Of a stretch of DNA of 64,000 bases, positions 50,546 to 60,150 are shown in pieces. Location: contig CAZKGR010000019.1 of NCBI GenBank assembly GCA_964552465.1, positions 1 through 64,000 on the forward strand. Reading direction: 5' to 3'. Position 1 is the first letter of the stretch; the number at the start of each line of letters is the position of its first letter. The position numbers were made by a program, and so were the translations under genes. This DNA is from BMS3BBIN04 sp964552465 (GTDB taxonomy: Bacteria > Electryoneota > Electryoneia > Electryoneales > Electryoneaceae). The notes under the pieces were generated by a model. That model had not been told where the DNA came from, searched no databases, and saw only the letters and a program-made list of their open reading frames with translations.

Positions 50546-51562
50546 TTGCATAACCAATTCGAGTATCGATCACTTACCAATGTTTACGCCATGAGAGAGT
50601 CTTTTGAAACCTTGTCTGCGCCAGTCAGCGATTTCAGGCTGAGCAACTGGTTGGCAACAACAGAATCGAGTGATTACCAGGAAGCATTGGCTCCGTGGGG
50701 AGTGGACGTTGCAGCCTTGCGAATTGCCCGGTTGCTGGGTGGAGCGCAAGGCGAAGTCGGAGTCATGGAAAAGGACGGCGAACTTGAAGCGATTCTGCGC
50801 ACTCAAAATCTTGATTGGGATGAAGCCGTTCTCGGCATGCCCGTAATTCGTGTCGGAGGTATGGCCGGTGGCGACATTGAAGAACGTCGACAACTGTTGA
50901 GCCGGGTGGTGGTGACCTTACGTCCGGGACGAGGATTGCTGACCGCACGTGTCCGTGGTGACGACTATACATCCATGCATGCGCTTGAAGGAGCGGGGTT
51001 CCGAGTCGCGGACAGTATGAACATCTTCCTCAAAGATCTGAACAAAAGAGATTCGTCGTCCGACATCATCGAGCCGAGCGTTGGCGAGATCGTTGAGTAC
51101 GATCGTGATGATGAACGAACACGTGCCGAGCTTGCACGTCTCGGCGCCGAATCTTTCAGGCATAGCCGAATTTACAATGATCCGCGCATGCCGCGTGAAC
51201 GAGCTGATTACTTCTATAAGGCGCTGACAGAACGCTTCCTTGACGATCAGGGTTCTACTGTTTTTGTGGCGAAAGTTGATGATAAACCCGTTGGCTTTGT
51301 CATCGGAAAGGAAGACGAAGGCTTGAGTGAGGCGGGAGGGCTGCAGCTTGGTTATCTGTGGCTGATTACCGTAGATGAACAATACTCAGGCCATAGTCTG
51401 GGTGTTGCGCTATACCAGGCGTTTGAACACAAGATGCGAGATCGAGTGCGCCTGCTTGAGGTCGGCACGCAAACTCATAACTATTCAGCTCTGAACATTT
51501 ACACTCGGGCTGGTCTCAAGCTGGTATCGTCAATTGTAACGTTCCACGCTTGGATCGAGTAA
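50546..51562 (+). CDS. WecD-like GNAT acetyltransferase (338 aa)
   Basis: A long GNAT protein. The first half (APWGVDVAALRIARLLGG, LLTARVRGDDYTSMHALEGA) resembles the N-terminal half of WecD-type sugar-amine acetyltransferases; the second half is a canonical GNAT domain (STVFVAKVDDKPVGFVIGK, LWLITVDEQYSGHSLGVALY, HNYSALNIYTRAGLKLV). A DegT-type aminotransferase gene follows, and WecD acts on the amino sugar made by the aminotransferase WecE, which supports an amino-sugar substrate. The listed start is a TTG; ATG at 50591 is an alternative, and neither has a strong ribosome site. Confidence 0.78.
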   Translation: MHNQFEYRSLTNVYAMRESFETLSAPVSDFRLSNWLATTESSDYQEALAPWGVDVAALRIARLLGGAQGEVGVMEKDGELEAILRTQNLDWDEAVLGMPVIRVGGMAGGDIEERRQLLSRVVVTLRPGRGLLTARVRGDDYTSMHALEGAGFRVADSMNIFLKDLNKRDSSSDIIEPSVGEIVEYDRDDERTRAELARLGAESFRHSRIYNDPRMPRERADYFYKALTERFLDDQGSTVFVAKVDDKPVGFVIGKEDEGLSEAGGLQLGYLWLITVDEQYSGHSLGVALYQAFEHKMRDRVRLLEVGTQTHNYSALNIYTRAGLKLVSSIVTFHAWIE

Positions 51563-51796
51563 CGAACAAAGATCAACGAAACAAATCGGACACGGATGTC
51601 CGAATATTGATCTTGAGCTTTGTCGTAGATAGGCTACACCACAATTTGTAGCACCAGGTAATGACCAAGGCTCATAGATGAACTCAGACAATGACCACAG
51701 TTTGCAAACAAATTCCTCCCGTTATTGTGATCGTTGTGCAAGGACTCGCTTACTAAACAGGGACACAAACCACCGGTGAATCTCAACAAAAAACGC

Positions 51797-54373
51797 ATGG
51801 GCTGGATCGATCAGCCTGCTATTCTCGGTGGAGTGCCATTCGTTGTGAAAGAATGGCCTGAATACAACACGATCGGTGAACGGGAAAAGAAAGCTGTTAT
51901 CGACGTGCTGGAGAGTGGTGTCCTGTCAGGGTTTACCGCGTCTGCTGATGCCAGTTTTCTCGGTGGCCCGGCCGTGCTGAAGCTTGAGACAGAATGGTCA
52001 GACGCATTCCAGGTAAAGCATGCCGTCGCAATGAACTCAGCAACCTCCGCTTTGTTTGCTGCGGTGTCAGCTTGTGAAATTAGTGCCGGAGACGAAGTAA
52101 TCCTCGATCCTCTGGCAATGTCTGGAGCTGCTGCCGCGATTCTGGGCAACGTTGCAATCCCAGTTTTCGCAGATGTGAATCCTCACAGCATGAACTTGGA
52201 CCCGGAAACACTGGAAAATTGCATCAGTCCTCGAACCAAAGTGATCATAGTAATTCATCATGCTGGTTTTCCCGCCGAAATGAATCAAATCCTGATGGTA
52301 GCAAAAAAGTATGGCTTGGCTGTCATAGAGGATAACGCGCAGGCACCAGGTGCAACGTATCACGGCCAGTTCACAGGCACCATCGGGCATATCGGCGTAT
52401 TCAGCCTTAATAGCAACAAAATTATCCAGGCCGGTGAGGGCGGAATCGCGGTGACGGATGACGATCAACTCGCGCAGCGTTTGCGATTAATCCGCAATCA
52501 CGGAGAAAAAGTTGTTCCGGAAATGGATACGCAACAGTCACAGAATCTACTTGGGTTCAACTTGCGGATGACTGAGTTGACGGCGGCTGTGGCAGCGGTA
52601 CAACTCGACCGCCTGAACGATTTGAAAGCATGGCAAATTCGACTGGCAAACCATCTGACGCAACGTATCCGCAGGGATTATGAGTTCATCGCAGCGCCAG
52701 AAATACCTGAGGATTGTACGCATGTGTATTCAGGCTATCGCCTGGAGTTTGATGCTGAAGTTGCTGGAATAAACCTCGCCTTGTTTGCCGAGGCGATACA
52801 GGCTGAAGGGGTTCCGGTTCGGATTGGTCCGTCTGATGTTCTCTATCATCAACCCATTTACCGTGACAGATCCATTCGTGGAAATAGCGGATTCCCGTTT
52901 GGGAAGAAATGGTATGACGGTTATGTATCCTACGACGAAGGAATCTGTCCACAGGCTGAAAGTCTGGTAAACAATTCACTGTTCATTGATACGCTGATTC
53001 GCTATCCAATTTCGACCGAAGACATGGATCGAGTGTTGGACGCATTCTCAAAAGTCATAATGTTCAAGGAAGAAATCGTGGCGTGGGACGAGGCAGGACG
53101 ACCAGAAAGGAGCTCCAAATTTACATCCGGGAGTGAGACGAACAACGATGAACACAAACAACCCACAGAGATCGAACAACCCAAACTGACTGAGGCAGAA
53201 ATCGTGACGCCTGAGAGCATTTCCCAGGCTGAACATGGCGAATCGGTGGTTATTGCGCTTGGGTCAGAAGCGTATGGAAGCGCATATACACTTGCACCGG
53301 TTGCCGAAGTGCTGATGGAGAGGTTGGATGTTGAGTTGCATGTCGCGGTTAGCGGATCTGCGATGGATGTTTTCGGCGAACGTTTTCGTACCAGGCTGAA
53401 ACACTTCGACGAGCCAGATAAAACTAAGCAGAACTTAGACACGATGGTTGAAGAATGGATCGTTGAGATCAAGCCGGATGTTGTGCTGTCAGGATTAACT
53501 GGTCCGCTTGATCGATTGGATTTCGCCATGCAGCGGGCTGCGAAAAAACGTGGGATTAAAACGGTCGCAGTACTTGACTCCTGGACGCGATTAAGTGAAC
53601 GTCTTTCCGATCCAGATCGGGACTCGCCGCAGGCGTATCTGCCTGATAAATACGGTATTCCGGACTTCACCACCGCGCTCGAATACGCCAATCTAGGCGT
53701 TGATAAATCGCACTTGCAGCTTGTTGGACATCCATTGCACAACGATCTCAAAAGGATGATTCAACAATGGCGATTGATCCGTGACAGATCTCGACGTTGG
53801 ATGGAAGTGGATCCAAACATGGATCTCGTTGTCTTCTTCAGCGAACCGCTTGCTGATCAAATTGAGGATGGAATAATTCCCAATCCCGGCTATAATGAGT
53901 TTGACGCGTTGAATACGACGGCTTCCGGACTGGCACGGCTCTATCGCAAGCACGCATGTGTTCTGGCGGTGAAGGAACAAGCCGAGCAACGATCATTTGG
54001 AGACCGGTTGCAGGGTGGCGAACTAGGGGGTGTGCGAGTCATTGACATAACTGACAGTCCGTTGAATGAATTTGAATGGTTGCTGGCCGCGGATGTGATA
54101 GTTGGCATGTCGAGCCCGATGCTCGTTCACAGTGCATGCGTGGGAATGCACACCATAGTGATGCAACCGAATCTGATCCGAAGGAATGATCGTAATCCGT
54201 TAACTCGTCGCGGCCTGCTATCAAACCATGAAACACCCGATGATCTGGCGAACGAGATCAACAAGCACGATGATCAGGACAAACGAACACTCGCCCGAAT
54301 ACGGAAAGAGTTTCGTTGGAATGAGGACGCTGCGGCGAATGTTGCCAAGATGGTTGTTGAATTGTGCAATTGA
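51797..54373 (+). CDS. DegT/DnrJ aminotransferase fused to a GT-B-like domain
   Basis: An 858-aa two-part protein. Residues 1-420 are a DegT/DnrJ/EryC1/StrS PLP aminotransferase (HAVAMNSATSALFAAVSA, DEVILDPLAMSG, AVIEDNAQAPGATYHGQFTG, Schiff-base Lys in FSLNSNKIIQAGEGGIAV, LRLIRNHGEK), as used on sugar ketones. A polar linker of about 50 residues (SETNNDEHKQPTEIEQPKLT) leads to residues 480-858, a Rossmann-type region like UDP-GlcNAc 2-epimerases, LpxB and other GT-B enzymes (VVIALGSEAYGSAYTLAPVA, EIKPDVVLSGLTGPLDRLDF, LQLVGHPLHNDLKRM, AADVIVGMSSPMLVHSACVG). The fusion links sugar amination to sugar transfer or recognition. Start uncertain: GTG at 51734 or 51776 are alternatives. Confidence 0.8.
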   Translation: MGWIDQPAILGGVPFVVKEWPEYNTIGEREKKAVIDVLESGVLSGFTASADASFLGGPAVLKLETEWSDAFQVKHAVAMNSATSALFAAVSACEISAGDEVILDPLAMSGAAAAILGNVAIPVFADVNPHSMNLDPETLENCISPRTKVIIVIHHAGFPAEMNQILMVAKKYGLAVIEDNAQAPGATYHGQFTGTIGHIGVFSLNSNKIIQAGEGGIAVTDDDQLAQRLRLIRNHGEKVVPEMDTQQSQNLLGFNLRMTELTAAVAAVQLDRLNDLKAWQIRLANHLTQRIRRDYEFIAAPEIPEDCTHVYSGYRLEFDAEVAGINLALFAEAIQAEGVPVRIGPSDVLYHQPIYRDRSIRGNSGFPFGKKWYDGYVSYDEGICPQAESLVNNSLFIDTLIRYPISTEDMDRVLDAFSKVIMFKEEIVAWDEAGRPERSSKFTSGSETNNDEHKQPTEIEQPKLTEAEIVTPESISQAEHGESVVIALGSEAYGSAYTLAPVAEVLMERLDVELHVAVSGSAMDVFGERFRTRLKHFDEPDKTKQNLDTMVEEWIVEIKPDVVLSGLTGPLDRLDFAMQRAAKKRGIKTVAVLDSWTRLSERLSDPDRDSPQAYLPDKYGIPDFTTALEYANLGVDKSHLQLVGHPLHNDLKRMIQQWRLIRDRSRRWMEVDPNMDLVVFFSEPLADQIEDGIIPNPGYNEFDALNTTASGLARLYRKHACVLAVKEQAEQRSFGDRLQGGELGGVRVIDITDSPLNEFEWLLAADVIVGMSSPMLVHSACVGMHTIVMQPNLIRRNDRNPLTRRGLLSNHETPDDLANEINKHDDQDKRTLARIRKEFRWNEDAAANVAKMVVELCN

Positions 54374-54527
54374 TTCTTGAATAGAAACGAATGACGTTGT
54401 GATCAGGTTCTGGCGGCCCCTTCATCTTCTCTCCAGAACCACTAAGCAACTTGAGAAAACTGGACATAGCGCAGAAAGAATGCTACGCTGTGACATGCTG
54501 ATCATTGCATGAGGATTGTTCGATTTC

Positions 54528-55763
54528 ATGGCTAACCAACCGTTCTTTTTTGTAACCGGTATGTTCCGTTCAGGAACGACGCTGCTTGCCCGTTTGCTGA
54601 ATGCGCACCCGGAACTGGCTGTTGCATCTGATCCGTACGCTCCCTTGTTCAAAGCTTTTCGTAATCAGGTGGTCAGCACAACCGAGCTCGGGCAAGCGTT
54701 CGACCCGGAAGCTCCGTTGAGCGACTACTACTTCAGCCTGCGCGAACAAGTCTTTTATCACTCGATTCAACAAACGCCCCTGAATCGACCCTTTTCATCA
54801 ATGAAACAGTTCACGCTTCAGGAACAGGTTCGCCAGGCGTCGATGACCACCGCCCCGAAGATTCATCCGTTTCTGGAAACACTGAACGGAAATACATATG
54901 CCGATCTGATCAGGTCTGGAATCAACATAATTGGTGAGGCATATGGTGACGATCAAACGAAAATGATCGGTTTCAAAGAGCTGTGGGCCAGTGAGTTTGT
55001 TCCGCATTTACTGGAGGAGTTTTCAGATGCACGAGCGATTATCGTGCAGAGAGATCCGCGCGCGGTTGCGGCATCTCAGAACTCGACGCATGAAAAGTAC
55101 CCGTGGATCTTCATCGCACGGCAATGGAGAAAACTGAGTGCGATAGCATGGGCGTTGAGACAAAGCGGTTTCCCACACCGGGACCGAGTAAAGTTGGTGA
55201 AGTACGAAGCGCTGATCCGGCGGCCGAAAAGAACTACAGAAGAGATTTGCGACTTTCTGGGTATTCAATTCCACGAAAACATGCTCGATTTCGATCACTT
55301 CGTTGATGGATCAGGAAACGCCTGGTCACAGAATTCCAGTTATGTTCGAGGCGTTCAGGCATTCAATCCAGATTCAATCAACAAATGGAAAGAAGTGTTG
55401 AGCGTGCGTTATTGTGATTTCATTGAGCGACTCTGCTGGCCGGAAATGGGCTTATTTCAATATGAACCATTGGTAATGAAAAACTGGGTGCTGCCAGAAG
55501 AGGTGATCAATCACCCGCCGTTGATTCCAGAGAACGAGCTCGCGGACGCGATCAAGTCGTATTCCATAAACAGCAAGCACGCGTATGTTGAGGAGTTGCG
55601 GAAAGAACGTCGCCGATGGAATGCTCTTACAGACGAGAAGATCGTGGAAGAGGAACAACAGTCGTCATATTGCCTGAGTACAAACGTCTACAGGGAGCTG
55701 CGCGCGATAGTCAGCAAGCCAAAAGCAGGACTACAGGCTCCAGTCATTGATGATGGCGAGTGA
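54528..55763 (+). CDS. PAPS-dependent sulfotransferase family protein
   Basis: A 411-aa enzyme expected to transfer sulfate from PAPS to an acceptor. The 5'-phosphosulfate loop is FVTGMFRSGTTLLARLLNAH near the N-terminus, and the 3'-phosphate site is ARAIIVQRDPRAVAASQNS. KLVKYEALIRRPKRTTEEIC is the conserved third segment. The C-terminal 110 residues are helical and charged (YVEELRKERRRWNALTDEKI). It follows the aminotransferase fusion gene in the same direction, so a sulfated surface glycan is a reasonable guess. The ATG at 54528 has GAGG 13 bases upstream; a TTG at 54516 is in frame. Its stop codon abuts that of rpe (TGATCA). Confidence 0.85.
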   Translation: MANQPFFFVTGMFRSGTTLLARLLNAHPELAVASDPYAPLFKAFRNQVVSTTELGQAFDPEAPLSDYYFSLREQVFYHSIQQTPLNRPFSSMKQFTLQEQVRQASMTTAPKIHPFLETLNGNTYADLIRSGINIIGEAYGDDQTKMIGFKELWASEFVPHLLEEFSDARAIIVQRDPRAVAASQNSTHEKYPWIFIARQWRKLSAIAWALRQSGFPHRDRVKLVKYEALIRRPKRTTEEICDFLGIQFHENMLDFDHFVDGSGNAWSQNSSYVRGVQAFNPDSINKWKEVLSVRYCDFIERLCWPEMGLFQYEPLVMKNWVLPEEVINHPPLIPENELADAIKSYSINSKHAYVEELRKERRRWNALTDEKIVEEEQQSSYCLSTNVYRELRAIVSKPKAGLQAPVIDDGE

Positions 55764-56453
55764 TCATGCCAAAACAACAGAATCAATTTGCTTCTTAAAT
55801 GCGGCGATGTTGGTTTCGACATCGCCTTTGTAAATAGCCGAGCCCGCAACCAGCTCGTCCACGCCATTGCGAACCAAATCGGCAGCATTGTCAGGTGTTA
55901 CACCGCCGTCAACCTGCAAACGTGCGGTTGATTCATGAGCTAATAACAAACGCGCAACCTTGTGCACCTTATCCAATCCTTCCGGGATGAACGATTGCCC
56001 GCCCCAGCCTGGATTGACGGTCATGATCAAAACGCGGTCAACCAGGGGTAGCACATATTTCAATGATTCGGTTACCGGCGTTGCCGGGTTCAACGACACC
56101 CCTGCTTCACAACCAGCGTCCCGAATCATTCCCAACACACGATGCAAATGCGCGGTCGCTTCCACGTGAACCGTAATCGACTTCGCGCCCGCATCCGCGA
56201 ACGCCTGGATCTGTTTTTCCGGCTCAACGATCATCAGGTGAGCGTCCACATGTGCGCTGGTTTCATCAACAATTGCCTTGACAACATCCGCTCCGAATGT
56301 GATCGGGGGAACGAACTGTCCGTCCATCACATCAGCGTGTAGCCCGTGAGCGCCAGCAGCTAGAGCGCGTTGCGAGTCACGACCCAGGTTGGCGAAGTCG
56401 GCGGCAAGGATTGATGGGAGAATGCGAACAGGATTTCGCGAAATGGTATCCAT
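55764..56453 (-). CDS. rpe: Ribulose-phosphate 3-epimerase
   Basis: A 229-aa TIM-barrel enzyme that interconverts ribulose-5-phosphate and xylulose-5-phosphate in the pentose phosphate pathway. Motifs: ILPSILAADFANLG, GLHADVMDGQFVPPITFG, VDAHLMIVEPEKQI, LIMTVNPGWGGQSFIP and LQVDGGVTPDNAADLV; the catalytic Asp residues (in ADVMDG and QVDGG) and metal-binding His are intact. Length normal. It is the last gene of a minus-strand operon with PASTA, rsmB, fmt, def and yajC, 38 bp after the PASTA gene. Confidence 0.97.
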   Translation of the reverse strand: MDTISRNPVRILPSILAADFANLGRDSQRALAAGAHGLHADVMDGQFVPPITFGADVVKAIVDETSAHVDAHLMIVEPEKQIQAFADAGAKSITVHVEATAHLHRVLGMIRDAGCEAGVSLNPATPVTESLKYVLPLVDRVLIMTVNPGWGGQSFIPEGLDKVHKVARLLLAHESTARLQVDGGVTPDNAADLVRNGVDELVAGSAIYKGDVETNIAAFKKQIDSVVLA

Positions 56454-56491
56454 GATCGTCGTGTGTTTAGTTAATCGGACACAGATGTCGT

Positions 56492-57319
56492 TTATTCGCC
56501 GGATGCTGTTTCATCATCACCCGTGGCCAGCGAATCCGAATGGATCGTGCTAATGTCAGGATCAATCCAGTCTTCTGGAAAGTTGACTTCAAGGTGGACC
56601 GGATCATTACGCTCCATAACCCGACGCGGTGGTGGATCCTGGTTCATCACCGCTCCTTTACGCCGGCCAATGTAACGGTCATATTCGACAGATCCAATGG
56701 TCAATCCAGCTTTCAAGATCAGATAACGGGCTTGTTCGTGCGGCAAATCCATAACATCTGGAACTATTACGCGTCGCGGTTCCTGCCCCAGACTGACAAT
56801 CAATTCTACCACGGACTCACGCTCGAGAACGGTTCCAGAATCCGGAAGTTGTGCTATCACCTGATTCTCGAACACGGAGTCGCTGAACGCATAGCCCGGG
56901 GTAACGACAACCAAACCAGCAGCTTCTATATCGTGAACGGCTTCTTCACTGCTAAGACCAATAACGAATGGGACATGCGTCATCGGTACTCCGGCAGCGA
57001 CAATCACGTGAACTCGCCTTCCAGGCTTGGCGGTTCCGTTTGGTGCCGGGAATTGATCGAGGATGATACCTTGTTCAACATCGGCAAGGAACTGTTCGTC
57101 AGTAACAACGATTTCTACGTGTTCTTTCTTCGCAACTTCAGCGGCTTCTTCCTGACTTAAACCGCGAAGATCTGGCACCTTAATTTCGCTCCAATTTCTG
57201 ATATAGACGGGCATTACGATATAATTCATCAACAGAACAAACAGTACCCAGACACCGAGAATAATTCCGATGCGAACGATCCACGCCTGAGCTGTTCTGA
57301 ACCTGTCCATGAAGCTCAT
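56492..57319 (-). CDS. Membrane-anchored PASTA-domain protein
   Basis: A 275-aa protein with a short cytoplasmic N-terminus, one transmembrane helix (about residues 14-36, IVRIGIILGVWVLFVLLMNY) and three PASTA repeats outside the cytoplasm: VPDLRGLSQEEAAEVAKKE, VPFVIGLSSEEAVHDIEAAG and VPDVMDLPHEQARYLILKAG. PASTA domains bind peptidoglycan or beta-lactams and are usually on kinases or PBPs; here there is no kinase part. The acidic C-terminus (HSDSLATGDDETASGE) is disordered. The ATG at 57319 overlaps the rsmB stop codon (ATGA), so translation is coupled; a TTG at 57334 is less likely. Confidence 0.9.
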   Translation of the reverse strand: MSFMDRFRTAQAWIVRIGIILGVWVLFVLLMNYIVMPVYIRNWSEIKVPDLRGLSQEEAAEVAKKEHVEIVVTDEQFLADVEQGIILDQFPAPNGTAKPGRRVHVIVAAGVPMTHVPFVIGLSSEEAVHDIEAAGLVVVTPGYAFSDSVFENQVIAQLPDSGTVLERESVVELIVSLGQEPRRVIVPDVMDLPHEQARYLILKAGLTIGSVEYDRYIGRRKGAVMNQDPPPRRVMERNDPVHLEVNFPEDWIDPDISTIHSDSLATGDDETASGE

Positions 57320-58632
57320 TTTATTCGTTTCCAACGAGTGACAAAAGCGCCATCTACCTTATCTCGAGGTGGCCAGGTTGCGGCAATTCCATTTCCGCCG
57401 CGCAAGCTGGACGGAATACTTTCCGGTAATTTATCACGGATAAGCTCTTCACTCGCCCGTTTGTCGAACAATCGGACCCGTTTTTCATTCTCTGCCGGTT
57501 CGAGGCTGCACGTGCTGTAAACGAGTATGCCGCCACGTTTTACAAGTGACGCAGCCTTGTTCAATAACTGCCGTTGTACTTTCGCGATCTGATCAACTTG
57601 CAATGGCGAACGGTTTACCAATAAGTCCGCCCTGCGATGTGCTACACCGGTTCCCGAGCAAGGTACATCAAGCAGCACGCGATCAAACGGTTGCGATTCG
57701 TAAGCGAGTAGATCTTCGGTGATAACCTCAACTGAAGTGTGTCCCAATCGTTCGAGCGTTTCACGGGTCTGGTGATTGCGTTTCATGTTCTTGTCGAGCG
57801 CAATCAATTGGCCATCACCAGCCATCATTTCCCAGATAAGTGCAGACTTCCCGCCCGGTGCACAACATAGATCGAGAACTCGTTCGCCCGGCTGCGGGTC
57901 CAGTGCTCGTACAGCCATGGACGGGGCCGGGTCTTGAACTGTTGTAAGTCCTTGCTGGAAAGAAGGTAGTTCGGCAGGACGAATTTCGCGAGCGTATACA
58001 AACCCCGGCCAGTCAGGCAACGGCTCAAATTTCACACCTTCGTCACGCAGTATTTGCTGCCATTGATCGTCAGATTCGGTGCGCAACAAATTGCGCCGCA
58101 ATCCAATCGAAGGGATACTTTTGAAAAATTGGATAAGCGTGTCGGTTTTTTCTTCACCCCACTGCTGAGACCAGAAATTGCGCCATCTGTTGAACGGAGT
58201 GCCGGGTGTTGTGAACGCGTCGACTGGACGATCTGGAGGAGTTTGGCGCAAGGCGGACCTCAGAACAGCGTTAACCAACCCGCCTCCATTGTTGCCGGCG
58301 AGATGACGTGCGTGATTGACAGCTTCATTGACCACGGCGTGATCGGGAACTCGATCGAGATGCCGTAGCTGATACAACGCGACCTCAAGGATTTCGAGCA
58401 GGCCGGGTTTCAATTTCTTTAGTGGAGGTTTGACCAGCTTCGACAACTCAATGTCAAGCACGGACTTGTGCCGGACCACGCCGTACACAATTTCGGTTAA
58501 CAACGCACGATCGCGATCATCCCACTCGCCCTCGGCCAGGTGTTTGTCACGGATAGCGTCCACTTTTCGGCTGGAAGTAGCCCAATCAGTGATGATTTCA
58601 GCCGCAGCGCGGCGTGGATTGGGGCGGCTCAT
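57316..58632 (-). CDS. rsmB: 16S rRNA m5C967 methyltransferase
   Basis: A 438-aa SAM-dependent RNA methyltransferase that modifies C967 of 16S rRNA. The N-terminal NusB-like domain (RRAAAEIITDWATSSRKVDA, LTEIVYGVVRHKSVLDIELS) is followed by the Rossmann catalytic domain with the SAM loop LDLCCAPGGKSALIWEMM, the motif IV Cys in RVLLDVPCSGTGVAHRR and the motif VI catalytic Cys in LVYSTCSLEPAENEKRV. Length normal. It overlaps fmt by 4 bp (ATGA) and the PASTA gene by 4 bp. Confidence 0.95.
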   Translation of the reverse strand: MSRPNPRRAAAEIITDWATSSRKVDAIRDKHLAEGEWDDRDRALLTEIVYGVVRHKSVLDIELSKLVKPPLKKLKPGLLEILEVALYQLRHLDRVPDHAVVNEAVNHARHLAGNNGGGLVNAVLRSALRQTPPDRPVDAFTTPGTPFNRWRNFWSQQWGEEKTDTLIQFFKSIPSIGLRRNLLRTESDDQWQQILRDEGVKFEPLPDWPGFVYAREIRPAELPSFQQGLTTVQDPAPSMAVRALDPQPGERVLDLCCAPGGKSALIWEMMAGDGQLIALDKNMKRNHQTRETLERLGHTSVEVITEDLLAYESQPFDRVLLDVPCSGTGVAHRRADLLVNRSPLQVDQIAKVQRQLLNKAASLVKRGGILVYSTCSLEPAENEKRVRLFDKRASEELIRDKLPESIPSSLRGGNGIAATWPPRDKVDGAFVTRWKRIK

Positions 58633-59576
58633 CCGGCTTCTCCAACACGTTCGCCGACCTCGACAGGATAACCGCGAAGAAAATCGGACACACGCATCAG
58701 TTTTTTACCCTGGAGCTGAACTTCGTTAATCTTCAAAGCACCTTGACCGCATCCGATGACAAATCGACCAGAGTTTGCATCCGCTTCAACAACGACGCCA
58801 GGATCACTGAACAGGTCGTCCTGAGGTGCGGTTGAAAACACCTTGAGCTGCTTTCCATGCAGGGTTGTCTGTGCACCCGGCCAAGGAGTCACCCCCCGTG
58901 CCCGATTGTGCACTTGTAATGCAGTCTGCGACCAGTCAAGCACACCGTCTTCTTTGCCAAGTTTGGGAGCTTTTGTAACCAGCGTTTCATCCTGCGGGAT
59001 TGGAGTCAAACCACCTTTTTCCAGCGCGGCGATTGCTTCGAGAATCATCTTGCCACCGACTGGCGCAAGCCGAACCGCCAAGTCGCGGGATGTTTCGTAC
59101 TGATCGATTGGATGACGGGTTTGCAGCAACACGCCGCCAGCATCTACCTGCTTTGTGATGCGAATAACGCTGACGCCGGTTTCCGTATCACCGTTGATTA
59201 ACGCCCAGTTGAGTGGCGCGGGCCCACGGTAGCGGGGCAGCAGGCTGGGGTGCACGTTCAAAACGCCATGCTTCGGCATGTCGAAGATTGCCGGTGGGAG
59301 AATCTTGAATGCGACCACAACGGCAACATCCGGCTCCAACGCACGGAATTGCTCATGAAACGCCGGGTCTTTCAGCCGCTCCGGCATCAACACAGGCACA
59401 TTGGACTCATTGTCGGCAACAAATTTACGAACTGGTGTCGGTTGCATTTTTCGGCCACGACCAGCGAGCTTGTCCGGTCCGGTGACCACTCCCACGAGCT
59501 CGTGATTGTCACTGGCGAGCAACTGTTCGAGAGTGGGAATTCCGAAACGATCTGTACCTAGAAAAACGACACGCAT
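58629..59576 (-). CDS. fmt: Methionyl-tRNA formyltransferase
   Basis: A 315-aa enzyme that formylates initiator Met-tRNA with 10-formyl-THF. Motifs: MRVVFLGTDRFGIPTLEQLL, the catalytic HPSLLPRYRGPAPLNWALI (Asn and His of the SLLPxYRG region), TGVSVIRITKQVDAGGVLLQ, and the C-terminal OB-fold domain (KLGKEDGVLDWSQTA, VHNRARGVTPWPGAQTTL). Length normal. It is 27 bp after def in the operon, the classic def-fmt-rsmB order. Confidence 0.97.
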   Translation of the reverse strand: MRVVFLGTDRFGIPTLEQLLASDNHELVGVVTGPDKLAGRGRKMQPTPVRKFVADNESNVPVLMPERLKDPAFHEQFRALEPDVAVVVAFKILPPAIFDMPKHGVLNVHPSLLPRYRGPAPLNWALINGDTETGVSVIRITKQVDAGGVLLQTRHPIDQYETSRDLAVRLAPVGGKMILEAIAALEKGGLTPIPQDETLVTKAPKLGKEDGVLDWSQTALQVHNRARGVTPWPGAQTTLHGKQLKVFSTAPQDDLFSDPGVVVEADANSGRFVIGCGQGALKINEVQLQGKKLMRVSDFLRGYPVEVGERVGEAG

Positions 59577-59603
59577 GGGTATTCTTCTCTGTGTCGAGGG
59601 GGG

Positions 59604-60122
59604 CTAGTTTTCTTCGCTTAAACGCTTGAGTTTGCCACGCATCAGGGTTCGCTGCAGCACTGGGAGATAGTCGGTGATCAACACACCGTCCAAATGATCC
59701 ATCTCGTGCTGAACCACTACCGCGAGCATGTCATCTGCTTCCAGAACCTGCTTATTGCCTTGTAAATCCTGGTATTCGATGGTGACAGCCTCTGGTCGCT
59801 CAACTTGAACATTAATTTCGGGCAACGAAAGGCAGCCTTCTTCGCAGGTTGCTATCTCTTCGCTTTCGGCGACGATTTCCGGGTTTGCCAGGGTGAAAGT
59901 GCGCAACTTCTGGACACCATCCTCTTCCATCGGCAATCCGATCACGAGGAAACGGATGCTCAGACCGACCTGCGGCGCTGCGAGGCCGACGCCGTCACCC
60001 TTTTCCATCGTTTCCAGCATATCAGCAGCGAGCTGCTCGAGCTTTGGACCAAACTCGGTGACCGGTTCCGCGATTTTGCGCAGAACCGGATCGCCATATA
60101 CCAGTATTTTCATCTCCGCCAT
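59604..60122 (-). CDS. def: Peptide deformylase
   Basis: A 172-aa metal-dependent enzyme that removes the formyl group from nascent proteins. All three motifs are intact: GDGVGLAAPQVG (residues 42-53), EEGCLSLPE with the metal ligand Cys 97, and VVVQHEMDHLDG with His 139, Glu 140 and His 143. The length and the KRLSEEN end fit the bacterial type. It is 28 bp downstream of yajC. Confidence 0.97.
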   Translation of the reverse strand: MAEMKILVYGDPVLRKIAEPVTEFGPKLEQLAADMLETMEKGDGVGLAAPQVGLSIRFLVIGLPMEEDGVQKLRTFTLANPEIVAESEEIATCEEGCLSLPEINVQVERPEAVTIEYQDLQGNKQVLEADDMLAVVVQHEMDHLDGVLITDYLPVLQRTLMRGKLKRLSEEN

Positions 60123-60150
60123 GTAACCGTCTCCGTGGGCACGCAGCTGA

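Noticed and set aside
53002..53751. A 249-codon minus-strand frame opposite the aminotransferase fusion
   Set aside because: Ser/Thr-rich shadow frame without a ribosome site; the plus-strand reading is conserved.
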